The notes beneath the pieces were generated by a model. The model worked only from the letters and a program-made list of their open reading frames with translations, had not been told where the DNA came from and made no database searches. Of a stretch of DNA of 64,000 nt, positions 26,477 to 34,640 are shown one piece after another (the stretch's first letter is position 1; each line of letters begins with the position of its first letter). A program made the translations under genes and the position numbers. Origin of the DNA: Gammaproteobacteria bacterium (GTDB lineage: Bacteria; Pseudomonadota; Gammaproteobacteria; Steroidobacterales; Woeseiaceae); the NCBI GenBank assembly GCA_013151645.1, contig JAADHU010000005.1:62001-126000 (forward strand). Direction: 5' to 3'.

Positions 26477-27214
26477 TCAGGTGAAAAAACTTTTGGCCAG
26501 AGTGCCAAGAACCAAAGCCCAGCCATCCACGAGAACGAAAAGCATGATCTTGAACGGCAGGGAGATCAGCATCGGCGACAACATCATCATGCCCATCGAC
26601 ATCAGGACACTTGAGACAACGAGGTCGATGACCAGAAATGGGATAAAAACCAAAAAGCCGATTTGAAAGGCCGTCTTGAGCTCGCTGACCATAAATCCGG
26701 GGACAATAATTGACATCGGCGCATCGGCCGGCGTTTCAATATCGGTTCTCCTCGCGATGTCCGCAAATAATTTCAAATCACTCTCGCGCGTCTGCGCAAG
26801 CATGAATTCACGCAGCGGCGCAATACCTTTTTCGAAGGCGTCCTGCGGAGTAATTTCCCCGTCGATATACGGTTTAGCCGCGGCCTCATAGATATTATCG
26901 ATGACCGGTGACATGACGAAGAAGGTCAGAAACAAGGCAACGCCCAATAACACCTGGTTGGGCGGCGTCTGGGCCGTACCGAGTGCCTGACGTAATATGG
27001 ACAGGACGATAATGATGCGTACGAATGATGTTGTAGACAGGATCGCGGCTGGCAAAAGCGTCAGCAGCGTCATCATCACCATGATCTGAATGCTCAGCGA
27101 ATACGACTCGCCCTGCGCTGCGTCGCCCGCTATCTTCAATACCGGCATCTCGGACTGTGCTTGCACAAGCGGTGCAAGAAGCAGCAGGAGAACGAAGATA
27201 AATGCTCGCTTCAT
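26477..27214 (-). CDS. fliP: Flagellar export apparatus protein FliP
   Basis: 245 residues: a cleavable signal sequence (residues 1-19), as usual for FliP, then four transmembrane helices with [29 protein letters not shown], the FliP signature, and [29 protein letters not shown] near the C-terminus. It builds the FliPQR gate core. ATG overlaps the fliO stop (ATGA). Confidence 0.96.
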   Translation of the reverse strand: MKRAFIFVLLLLLAPLVQAQSEMPVLKIAGDAAQGESYSLSIQIMVMMTLLTLLPAAILSTTSFVRIIIVLSILRQALGTAQTPPNQVLLGVALFLTFFVMSPVIDNIYEAAAKPYIDGEITPQDAFEKGIAPLREFMLAQTRESDLKLFADIARRTDIETPADAPMSIIVPGFMVSELKTAFQIGFLVFIPFLVIDLVVSSVLMSMGMMMLSPMLISLPFKIMLFVLVDGWALVLGTLAKSFFT

Positions 27215-27645
27215 TTCCTGGCTCCCTTGACAGCCGCGAGTAGCCGCTCGGCGAATGCGGATTGAGGGGGGCGCTCAGCAGTGCCGATTACCGGCTCGTC
27301 AAATACATGCAGAGTCTGCACATTGGCGGCCGTCATGCCGACGACGATTTGCTTGTCGCCAACCTCGACCAGAACGATTTTTTCTTTGGATCCAAGTGAC
27401 TGCGATGCAAGAATGTTAATAACGCTGCTATTACCGCCATGTCCACCTTGCATGCGCGCATAGAGCCAACCAACGATCACGATGGATGCGATGACTAATG
27501 TCAGGCTGGCACCGAACCCCAGAATCCCAGGCACGCTTACCGGCGAGGAAAGCTCAGGAGTAACTTCTGTCGCCGAGGTAGCAACTGCCCTCAATGGTAT
27601 GAGCAGGAACGCTGCAACCCCGAAACTGTTAGTGAGTTTTTTCAT
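27211..27645 (-). CDS. fliO: Flagellar assembly protein FliO
   Basis: 144 residues: an N-terminal hydrophobic signal-like segment, a second transmembrane helix (about 45-65, [23 protein letters not shown]), then a small cytoplasmic domain with [37 protein letters not shown], the FliO hallmark. It is a scaffold for FliP assembly. Lies 14 bases after fliN. Confidence 0.9.
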   Translation of the reverse strand: MKKLTNSFGVAAFLLIPLRAVATSATEVTPELSSPVSVPGILGFGASLTLVIASIVIVGWLYARMQGGHGGNSSVINILASQSLGSKEKIVLVEVGDKQIVVGMTAANVQTLHVFDEPVIGTAERPPQSAFAERLLAAVKGARK

Positions 27646-27659
27646 AATTCAGTCGCGCT

Positions 27660-28043
27660 TCAGCCGATTTTTTCAATTCGTTCGACGGGGCTGACGACAT
27701 CGGTCAGTCGCACACCGAACTGCTCATCAACGATGACAATTTCACCGTGGGCGATGAGTTTGCCGTTTACCAGCACATCCATCGCCTCGGTGGATTCGCG
27801 ATCAAGGGCGATGACAGATCCCTCAACCAGTTTGACCAGTTCGCGAATCGGCAAATCTGTCGAGCCAACCTGGAGTGCCACGTTGACGGGTACTTCGAGT
27901 ACCAGATCTAGATTGACGTCGGCACCGGGTGTATCGCCCGCTACCTTGTTGCTTTCCAACTCGTCCGGCGCGTAATTTTCTGCCTCTTGTGGAGTTTCTT
28001 CTGCCGGCTGCTCTGCGTCCGGGTTCGGTGTATCGGTTGCCAT
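27660..28043 (-). CDS. fliN: Flagellar switch protein FliN
   Basis: 127 residues: an acidic N-terminal tail (about 1-45) and a SpoA/SMPO domain LVLEVPVNVALQVGSTDLPIRELVKLVEGSVIALDRE with VLVNGKLIAHGEIVIVDEQFGVRLTDVV, the FliN/YscQ core. It forms the lower C-ring with FliM and binds FliH and export cargo. Located 18 bases after fliM. Confidence 0.95.
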   Translation of the reverse strand: MATDTPNPDAEQPAEETPQEAENYAPDELESNKVAGDTPGADVNLDLVLEVPVNVALQVGSTDLPIRELVKLVEGSVIALDRESTEAMDVLVNGKLIAHGEIVIVDEQFGVRLTDVVSPVERIEKIG

Positions 28044-28061
28044 ATCGGGATCTTCCTTTGC

Positions 28062-29048
28062 TCAATTAATGGATGTCGGTGTATCGATCCAGCCGGTCGC
28101 TTCGACTGCATTGTGGTCGGCGAGGACGCCGAATCGGCCTTGTAGTACCGGCACGCTGCCCGCGAGCACAATGGCATTTCGAGGATCTTCAATTCGAATG
28201 ACATCTCCAGGTTGCAGACCGGCTATCGAGCCCAACGGTAGCCGGGCCTTGCCAACGACAGCGTCCATTTTCACAACCGCATCGGGGAGGCTGTGCTTGA
28301 TCGATTTTTCCCAGCGTGCATCTTCAGCGGCATCACGCTCGCGTTTTTGTCCGTCAAATACCGGCACCAGCGGCCCAATCATGGCCAGCGGCAAGAGCAG
28401 TGAAAACGCAGTGTGTGTTTCTCCGAAATTCATTTCGAATCGACTGCCAATAACCGTATCGGTATCGCCGATCCCTTCCACCAGGTCTGTACCGATCTCG
28501 GTACTCTTGCGGTCCGCCGCAATTTCGACAATGGGTTCCCAGACTTCCTGAATCATCGACAGGATGGCGTTGCTAAAGAGACGGCAAACGGCGAGCTCCC
28601 CGGCCGAAAAAGTGTCGCCGCTCTTCGTCGCCGACTCATTTCCCGTACCACCGAAGAAGGCCTCGACCAGTTCATTGATCGCGCTTGCCTCCAGAACGAT
28701 CAGCCCGGGTCCTTCCAGCGGTGCCGCCTCAAAAACGGACACGGCCGATAGATCCGGGAAGCGACCGCAATGATCGCCGTAAGACCGAATGGAAACAGGG
28801 TCGGGAACGATCGTCACTTCACAGTTCAGGACCGTCCCGCAATAGTTTGATACTCGGGTTGCGAGTTGCTGATTAAGAACCTGCAGACGTGGATAACTGT
28901 TTTTGCGAATACGCGCGTGCGGTCCAACCTCGAAAGCCTGCACATCGGCATACTTCTGGCCATCCCCGGAATGAACCTCAATAGCACCGGATGACACACC
29001 GTCCAGGAGTGCGTTCTTTTCGTCGTCGGTAAGTACGGGTTCTGACAT
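28062..29048 (-). CDS. fliM: Flagellar switch protein FliM
   Basis: 328 residues. The N-terminal segment VLTDDEKNALLDGV aligns with the CheY-binding peptide of FliM (LSQDEIDALL type), so phospho-CheY control is likely even though no cheY lies in this window. The middle domain has FFGGTGN (GGxG motif, FliG contact). The C-terminal SpoA domain ends with GDVIRIEDPRNAIVLAGSVPVLQGRFG. Follows fliL after 18 bases. Confidence 0.95.
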   Translation of the reverse strand: MSEPVLTDDEKNALLDGVSSGAIEVHSGDGQKYADVQAFEVGPHARIRKNSYPRLQVLNQQLATRVSNYCGTVLNCEVTIVPDPVSIRSYGDHCGRFPDLSAVSVFEAAPLEGPGLIVLEASAINELVEAFFGGTGNESATKSGDTFSAGELAVCRLFSNAILSMIQEVWEPIVEIAADRKSTEIGTDLVEGIGDTDTVIGSRFEMNFGETHTAFSLLLPLAMIGPLVPVFDGQKRERDAAEDARWEKSIKHSLPDAVVKMDAVVGKARLPLGSIAGLQPGDVIRIEDPRNAIVLAGSVPVLQGRFGVLADHNAVEATGWIDTPTSIN

Positions 29049-29066
29049 GACTGGCTGCCGTCCCGG

Positions 29067-29609
29067 TTACTGGATGATCAGACTGGTAAAATAGAGCGCT
29101 TCGACGCTATCGTCCCCAACCTGTTCCAACATGATTGCCTGGATTTCTGCCAGGCCGTCAGCAAGCAGTTTTTCCTTGCCCGCACGGGTAGTCACTTCAT
29201 CGTAGGACGCCGTTCCGTAAAGCAGAATCAGGTTGTTGCGTATAACGGCGGTATGTTCACGAACTGAATTGAGCAATTCCTGATCGCGCGCCATCACTTC
29301 CATCGTAATCTGCATGAAGTGCGTATCGCCCACCGAGTCACGGATATTGACCACCAGCGGCGGATGCAGATTAACGTACAAAGCAGGTTTGCTGGATACC
29401 TCCGCAACCTCTTCGCCGTCTTCACCACCCTCGCCAGCAACTTCCTCTTCCTCGGCCGGCGGCGAAATCATTTTCATCACCGCGGGGCCGGCGAAAACTC
29501 CACCGCCAACCAGCGCGAGAGCGAGTCCGCCCATCATCAGTTTTTTCATCAGTCCGCCGCCAGATTTTTCGGCGACTTCCTCGGTTTCGTTTGTCTCTTC
29601 GTCGGCCAT
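29067..29609 (-). CDS. fliL: Flagellar basal-body protein FliL
   Basis: 180 residues from the ATG at 29609, which has TTGGAG 8 bases upstream; a TTG-initiated form from 29621 would begin within this ribosome site. One transmembrane helix (LMMGGLALALVGGGVFAG), an acidic linker (PPAEEEEVAGEGGEDGEEV), and a periplasmic stomatin-like domain (YVNLHPPLVVNIRDSVGDTHFMQITMEVM). FliL surrounds and stabilises the stators. First gene of the long fliL operon behind a sigma54 promoter. Confidence 0.94.
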   Translation of the reverse strand: MADEETNETEEVAEKSGGGLMKKLMMGGLALALVGGGVFAGPAVMKMISPPAEEEEVAGEGGEDGEEVAEVSSKPALYVNLHPPLVVNIRDSVGDTHFMQITMEVMARDQELLNSVREHTAVIRNNLILLYGTASYDEVTTRAGKEKLLADGLAEIQAIMLEQVGDDSVEALYFTSLIIQ

Positions 29610-29640
29610 GAGTTGCTCCAATGTTCTCTCAACACTGGTT

Positions 29641-29658
29641 ATGCAAGGCTCATGCCAA
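29641..29658 (-). promoter_or_regulatory. Sigma54 promoter of the fliL operon
   Basis: Minus-strand TTGGCATGAGCCTTGCAT fits YTGGCAC-N5-TTGCW with GG and GC exactly 10 bases apart. The predicted start, 12 bases past GC, gives a short leader before fliL. Two FleQ-box-like elements lie about 75-130 bases upstream, as required for an enhancer-dependent promoter. Confidence 0.88.
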
Positions 29659-29728
29659 TTTTACTGAAGAATTTTTATTGTTAATTATCAAATGGTTATA
29701 TTATTTCGTCATTCATCAGGAAAGCCAG

Positions 29729-29744
29729 CGTCAGAAATCTGGCG
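29729..29744. promoter_or_regulatory. FleQ-box-like element, fliL proximal
   Basis: CGTCAGAAATCTGGCG; the inner 14 bases GTCAGAAATCTGGC match the reported FleQ consensus GTCaNTAAAtTGAC at most positions. Same element as two copies upstream of fleS. Centre about 80 bases upstream of the fliL -24 box. Confidence 0.65.
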
Positions 29745-29773
29745 ATTCGATATCGTCGCCGGATACGCCCCTG

Positions 29774-29789
29774 CGGCGGATTTTTGACG
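29774..29789. promoter_or_regulatory. FleQ-box-like element, fliL distal (inverse orientation)
   Basis: CGGCGGATTTTTGACG reads, on the other strand, CGTCAAAAATCCGCCG: 14 of 16 positions fit the consensus CGYCRRRAATCTGRCG drawn from the other three copies. It starts 45 bases from the proximal element. Confidence 0.5.
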
Positions 29790-29816
29790 CTCTCCCCGAG
29801 ACCGGGATCGGTGCGC

Positions 29817-31079
29817 TCAAACGAACGTATCTACCAGCCCCTGCGACAGACGTAGTGGAACTATTTGCCCTGCCTCGTCATGCGGCAATCCATCGTCCGC
29901 TGTATCATTCCAGCCTCGCGCTTCTTGTGCCTGATCACCCTGGGCATCCTGATCCACACCCCTCTCGGCGACGCTGGCATTGCCCAGCTGTAAGCCGTTC
30001 TCGCTCAACAGTTCCCGCAACCTGGGCATGGCGAGTTCAATGGCGTCGCGCGCCGCAGCGTGCTGCGCATGAAACGTCACGTCGGCGGCTTTACCATCAA
30101 CAGCCACCGTGATGGTGATGGGGCCCAGTTCCGCGGGATTCAGTCGAATTTCGGCGCTGCTGATTTTCTGGTTCGTCATGAAAAGTACACGATCACTCAG
30201 CGCATCACCCCAGGCCGCACTCTGCAACGGAGTATCGATCGGCACCGCAAGCGGTAGTGCGGCTTGCGAGGCTAACGCCAATGGCGCCTGCGTAACTGCC
30301 GTCAGGCCTGGTGCGACAGCGATGGGTGGAGGCGAGGTCGCCAAAGATTGAGTCGACGCTGAGCCTTGCCATCGTTCGATCAATCCGGCCAGAGGATCCT
30401 GAGACGAACCCGCTATCGTCCGCAGACTCTCCAGGCTCGCATCCGCATCGAGCGCTGATGCTGGCAGGATCGTATTATCGATGCTGTTCAGCCCCGTTAC
30501 CTGCCGCGTACCAGCCACCGTTTCACCAGGACGGTTCGCCACGCCCGGGTTATTGCTCAACAACGAATTGGCACTTGCCGGCCTGCCAGTCAATGATTCC
30601 AGTTCAGCCGCTACTGACGCGGCCCCTGTTTGCGCGCCGGCCAGTTGGCCCTGCCCGGGTCTCGTCATGAGCGAGGCAGCCACTACCTGAACCTCGGGGT
30701 TCGCCGGCGATGCCGCCTGATTCGTTAACGCGGCCGGTGGCGCCATGCGCACGATGGGTAACTCACCCGGGAATGCCCCAAGTGGTGTGCCATCGCCCCT
30801 TGTCGTCTGTCCGCCAGGCTGCTCCGGCATCAGCAACGATTCGACCGTATCAGCCGGCAACATATTGCCGTCGCTCGGCAATTCCTCGCCTGCCTCATAC
30901 GCCACAACAGAATCGGTTTCAAGGTCAACGGCGGAGTCATCGGCAGGAAGCGGCTGGTTGAGCAGTTCCGCGAAGCCACCCACCGGCGTATCGGCATCAG
31001 GCGGAGCCTGTGCGTCGCCGGCTGGGTCGCCGGTAAAAGCAGTGAAATCTGTCGATTGGAGATTAATAGAGGGAAGCAT
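29817..31079 (-). CDS. fliK: Hook-length control protein FliK
   Basis: 420 residues, rich in Ala/Pro/Gln/Thr and probably unfolded through residue ~270, then a FliK C-terminal domain: LSDRVLFMTNQKISSAEIRLNPAELGPITITVAVDG and ARDAIELAMPRLRELLSENGLQLGNASV. It measures hook length and triggers the FlhB specificity switch. It has its own sigma54 promoter and sits between fliJ and fliL, as in pseudomonads. Confidence 0.92.
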   Translation of the reverse strand: MLPSINLQSTDFTAFTGDPAGDAQAPPDADTPVGGFAELLNQPLPADDSAVDLETDSVVAYEAGEELPSDGNMLPADTVESLLMPEQPGGQTTRGDGTPLGAFPGELPIVRMAPPAALTNQAASPANPEVQVVAASLMTRPGQGQLAGAQTGAASVAAELESLTGRPASANSLLSNNPGVANRPGETVAGTRQVTGLNSIDNTILPASALDADASLESLRTIAGSSQDPLAGLIERWQGSASTQSLATSPPPIAVAPGLTAVTQAPLALASQAALPLAVPIDTPLQSAAWGDALSDRVLFMTNQKISSAEIRLNPAELGPITITVAVDGKAADVTFHAQHAAARDAIELAMPRLRELLSENGLQLGNASVAERGVDQDAQGDQAQEARGWNDTADDGLPHDEAGQIVPLRLSQGLVDTFV

Positions 31080-31135
31080 GCGTTGTCCTTTCGTGGCGGT
31101 GTGTTCTTGCTACTTACGCGTCGGTAGGTATATAA

Positions 31136-31153
31136 AAGCAAGAAGCATGCCAG
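31136..31153 (-). promoter_or_regulatory. Sigma54 promoter of fliK
   Basis: Minus-strand CTGGCATGCTTCTTGCTT, GG and GC 10 bases apart, an excellent match. Predicted start near 31126 gives a 47-base leader. A 14-bp palindrome AGTCGATATCGACT (31152-31165) abuts the -24 box, and TTGCC-N7-GGCAA (31218-31234) lies about 75 bases upstream. Confidence 0.87.
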
Positions 31154-31192
31154 TCGATATCGACTAACCGCGGCGGACCCGCCCTACGTCGG

Positions 31193-31639
31193 TTATGCGC
31201 CGGGACTGTCGAAAACGTTGCCTTGTCCTGGCAAGTCATCCAGTGTTTTCTGCAGGGCCCGTTCCGCTTGCGAAACCTCGGCGCTTCGATATCGTTCCAG
31301 AACTCGCTCCAGCGACTGGAGCCGTTGACGCTTGGCCATCCATCGGTGCCGATGAGCATCGACGTTTTGTTCGCCATCGAGGACGAATTGCTTTTGCGTA
31401 GTGACGGCCTGATCCAGGCGCGAAAGAAAATTCTGATAATCATGCCAACGAATCGCACTGAAACTGTCGCCCGCTCGGGGTGACACTCCATAGTTCAGTC
31501 GATAGGTTGTCAGTTCTTCGAGACGATTAACGGCCTGATCCAGTTCCTGTTGGGATTTCCCCATTTCAATGCATTCGCGCCGCTCTTCCATCTCAGCCAG
31601 CGCGACAATTTTCTTCATCCTGTTGGAGCGGGTCTTCAT
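31193..31639 (-). CDS. fliJ: Flagellar export chaperone FliJ
   Basis: 148 residues from the ATG at 31639, one base after the fliI stop; the longer frame reaches back into fliI. The sequence is almost entirely alpha-helical coiled coil (MKKIVALAEMEERRECIEMGKSQQELDQAV), as in FliJ/YscO, the stalk-like partner that activates the FliI ATPase ring and FlhA. Short Pro/Gly tail after residue 135. Confidence 0.88.
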   Translation of the reverse strand: MKTRSNRMKKIVALAEMEERRECIEMGKSQQELDQAVNRLEELTTYRLNYGVSPRAGDSFSAIRWHDYQNFLSRLDQAVTTQKQFVLDGEQNVDAHRHRWMAKRQRLQSLERVLERYRSAEVSQAERALQKTLDDLPGQGNVFDSPGA

Positions 31640-31640
31640 G

Positions 31641-33056
31641 TCAATTGACCGCTGCCACGTTCTTCGCATCCGCCGCTGTGTTTTGATCTTCGAGTACCGC
31701 GCGTAAGTCACGAATACTGGTTTCGGTGTCAACGCGCTCATTCATATGCTGACGTAGAAAACGCAGAACGGCAGGCCAGCGGGCAATAGCGTCGTCCACT
31801 CTGGGATCGGAACCACGACGATAGGCCCCGACGGCGATCAGGTCTCTGTGCTCCTGATATACGGAATAGATTTGTCGAAACCGGGAAATCAGTTCCTGGT
31901 GCTCACTGCTGACGATTTGTGTCAACGCGCGACTGACGGATGACTCGATGTCAATCGCCGGGTATATACCGGCGTCTGCCAGTTGTCGCGTCAAACTGAT
32001 ATGTCCATCGAGAATCGCCCTTGACGCGTCCACGATCGGATCGTTCAGATCGTCACCTTCCGCCAGCACCGTGTAGATACCGGTAATCGATCCTTTGCCA
32101 TCGGCACCGTTACCGGCGCGCTCGACGAGTTGCGGCAGTTTCGCGAATACTGAGGGAGGATATCCCTTAGTGGCTGGTGGTTCACCAATGGCAAGAGCAA
32201 TTTCGCGCTGCGCTTGTGCGAAACGCGTAAGCGAATCCATCAACAACAATACGTGCAAACCCTGGTCACGAAAATATTCCGCAATCGCGGCCGACAGCCA
32301 TGCCCCATGCATGCGCATCAGTGGTGTGTCATCCGCCGGCGTCGCGACGACCACGGCTTTTCTTAAGCCCTCGGGCCCGAGCGAGCTGTCGATAAACTCA
32401 CGGACCTCTCTGCCGCGTTCGCCGATCAGGCCAACCACGACGACGTCGGCATTCGTATTGCGCGTCATCATGCCAAGTAACATGCTCTTGCCGACACCAC
32501 TGCCGGCAAACAATCCCATGCGCTGGCCGCGACCGATACTCAGCAGCGAATTGATCGAGCGAACGCCGACGTCCAGCGGTTCACGGATCGGCTGTCTTTT
32601 TAGAGGATTAATGGATGTCCCGAACAACGGTACACTTTGTCGCCGACTCAGCGGTTTTCCGTCATCCAGCGGATTGCCACGCCCGTCGAGAACGCGCCCC
32701 AGCAAATCGTCACCGACGCTGACTTCCGGGATACCGGCCACCGGGATGACCCGCGCATTGGGCAACAGGCCGCGCATGTCACCGGCAGGCATCAGGTAGA
32801 GGCGCTCACCCGCAAATCCAACCACCTCGGTTTCGATATGCCGGCCGTCCTCAGCGACCACATCGCAACGACCACCAACCGGCGCAGAGCAACCCTCTGC
32901 CTCCATCGCCAGACCGACTGATCGTCGCAAAACGCCCTCGACGATCAGTTTATCGGGACCGTCAAGTGCTCGATCCACGTAGGCCCCTATTCGCAGCGAA
33001 CGCTCCAGGTTTCGATCGGGATCCGGCCCGGTGAAAGTTTGTGTCTGTTCCGCCAT
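31641..33056 (-). CDS. fliI: Flagellar export ATPase FliI
   Basis: 471 residues, homologous to F1 beta. Walker A is AGSGVGKS (GLFAGSGVGKSMLLGMM), Walker B is LLLMDSLTRFAQAQREIALAIGEPPATKGYPPSVFAKLP, the FliI/YscN signature. N-terminal domain RSVGLAMEAEGCSAPVGGRCDV. It energises early unfolding and delivery of export substrates. Its ATG lies at the fliH stop (1-base overlap). Confidence 0.97.
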   Translation of the reverse strand: MAEQTQTFTGPDPDRNLERSLRIGAYVDRALDGPDKLIVEGVLRRSVGLAMEAEGCSAPVGGRCDVVAEDGRHIETEVVGFAGERLYLMPAGDMRGLLPNARVIPVAGIPEVSVGDDLLGRVLDGRGNPLDDGKPLSRRQSVPLFGTSINPLKRQPIREPLDVGVRSINSLLSIGRGQRMGLFAGSGVGKSMLLGMMTRNTNADVVVVGLIGERGREVREFIDSSLGPEGLRKAVVVATPADDTPLMRMHGAWLSAAIAEYFRDQGLHVLLLMDSLTRFAQAQREIALAIGEPPATKGYPPSVFAKLPQLVERAGNGADGKGSITGIYTVLAEGDDLNDPIVDASRAILDGHISLTRQLADAGIYPAIDIESSVSRALTQIVSSEHQELISRFRQIYSVYQEHRDLIAVGAYRRGSDPRVDDAIARWPAVLRFLRQHMNERVDTETSIRDLRAVLEDQNTAADAKNVAAVN

Positions 33057-33649
33057 TATTGCCGCTCGTCCCCGGTGATCTTACTAATGATTTCCCTGAG
33101 TCGCGTCTCCGACTGTGCATCGACTTTCGAATTCTCGGCAATCACGTTACAGCCTCCTCGATCGATGAGCGGATCCTCGACGATTGACCAGGCGCGTTCG
33201 CCATCGGCCGGCGACAACAATTCGTCAACCAGGTGAGCATCGTCCGGGTGCAAATGAACGCGAATGTCGCGACTGGAACCGGGCAGAACCTGAATGGCTT
33301 CCCGTACCACGCCCACGACGTGGCCTGGATCAATTTTCAACTCACGACGAAACAGTTGTTTAACCACGGTCATCGAAAGCTCAACGAGTTGCTTTTCCAC
33401 TGTCTCGTCGAGCAGATCGAAGGGTCGTGCAAGCGCGCGCAATAGTTCGTCGAAGCGTTCCGCCCGTTGCCGGATTTCTTCGGCACCCGCCTTCATGCCG
33501 TCCGCATGCCCTGACTGCCACGCTTCGTCGTAGGCCTGCTTCTGCAAATCCTGTAAACGACTCGCGGTCAGGAAACCCTGGTCCGCGGCGCCGTCAATCG
33601 ACGGTGCATCCCATTTTTGTGGTGCGGAGGATTGCGCTTCGTCAGACAA
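33056..33649 (-). CDS. fliH: Flagellar export regulator FliH
   Basis: 197 residues. The central helical part AYDEAWQSGHADGMKAGAEEIRQRAERFDELLRAL has GxxxG-like spacing typical of FliH, and the C-terminal domain (VVKQLFRRELKIDPGHVVGVVREAIQVLP, VHLHPDDAHLV) matches V1/A-type stator subunits. It tethers and regulates FliI at FliN. Overlaps fliG by 8 bases. Confidence 0.93.
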   Translation of the reverse strand: MSDEAQSSAPQKWDAPSIDGAADQGFLTASRLQDLQKQAYDEAWQSGHADGMKAGAEEIRQRAERFDELLRALARPFDLLDETVEKQLVELSMTVVKQLFRRELKIDPGHVVGVVREAIQVLPGSSRDIRVHLHPDDAHLVDELLSPADGERAWSIVEDPLIDRGGCNVIAENSKVDAQSETRLREIISKITGDERQ

Positions 33650-34640
33650 ACTCCTCGCCTCCCTGGCCCAGCTGGATGTCGCCAGCGTCTGACAGTCGTT
33701 TCAGAGCTGCAAGGATTTCTTTTTGCGCTTCTTCAACCTCACTGAGCCGGATGGGCCCCCGTGCCTCCATATCTTCCCGCATCAGAGTACCGGCGCGTTT
33801 CGACATGTTGCCAAGAATCTTCTCACTGATTTCCGGATCGCAACCTTTAAGTGCCACCACCAGGAGATCGTTCGAGATTTCGCGCAGAAGTGTTTGAATA
33901 CCGCGATCATCAACCTTAAGCAAAGTATCGAAGACAAACATCTTTTCTTCAATGCGTATGGAAAGCTCTTCGTTTCTCTCTTTTATCTCCTCCAGTACGA
34001 CGTCACCTTGCTCCGAACCGAGCGCATTGATTATGTCGGCCGCGACTTTGTCACCACCGACTCTCGACGAACCGCTGTGATCTACGTTCTTGGATTTGTT
34101 GGCAATAAGGTTTTCAATTTCAGCCAGTGCACTCTGCTGGATATCGCTAAGACGTGCGATGCGCATGATGACGTCCGAACGAATTTCCTCCGGTAGCTGC
34201 CGAATGACCTGCGCTGCCTGCTCGCTTTCCAGGTAGGCGATGATAATGGCAACGATTTGCGGATGTTCGTCGTCCACGATTTCAACCACTTCCGCAGAAC
34301 TCATCCACTTCAGGGCATCAAGGCCCTTGGCATCCGCACCGGTCATAATACGATCGATGAAGGCGTTAGCTTTGCCCGCACCGAACGCGTTACTCAGGAC
34401 CTTTCTGACGTAGGCTTCCGTACCAACCGCAAAATTTTGCGGATCTTCGAAATCACTGATGAAGCTGCTAAGCACTTGCTCGGCGTGGTCTTTCGAGACG
34501 TTCTCCAGTGTCGCCATGGCTGTGCCAAGCAGCTGCACTTCTTTGGCACCCATAAACTTCAGCACCTCTGATGCCTCATCCTCGCCCAGGGTCATCAGGA
34601 GCAATGCGGCATTTTGCGTGCCTGTCATTCCATCACTCAT
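33642..34640 (-). CDS. fliG: Flagellar rotor protein FliG
   Basis: 332 residues in three armadillo-like domains. N-domain NAALLLMTLGEDEASEVLKFM binds FliF; middle domain DEHPQIVAIIIAYLESEQAAQVI includes the conserved EHPQ motif; the C-terminal domain carries the charged torque helix (MREDMEARGPIRLSEVEEAQKEI). Ends with GGEEFV. Overlaps fliF by 8 bases. Confidence 0.97.
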   Translation of the reverse strand: MSDGMTGTQNAALLLMTLGEDEASEVLKFMGAKEVQLLGTAMATLENVSKDHAEQVLSSFISDFEDPQNFAVGTEAYVRKVLSNAFGAGKANAFIDRIMTGADAKGLDALKWMSSAEVVEIVDDEHPQIVAIIIAYLESEQAAQVIRQLPEEIRSDVIMRIARLSDIQQSALAEIENLIANKSKNVDHSGSSRVGGDKVAADIINALGSEQGDVVLEEIKERNEELSIRIEEKMFVFDTLLKVDDRGIQTLLREISNDLLVVALKGCDPEISEKILGNMSKRAGTLMREDMEARGPIRLSEVEEAQKEILAALKRLSDAGDIQLGQGGEEFV

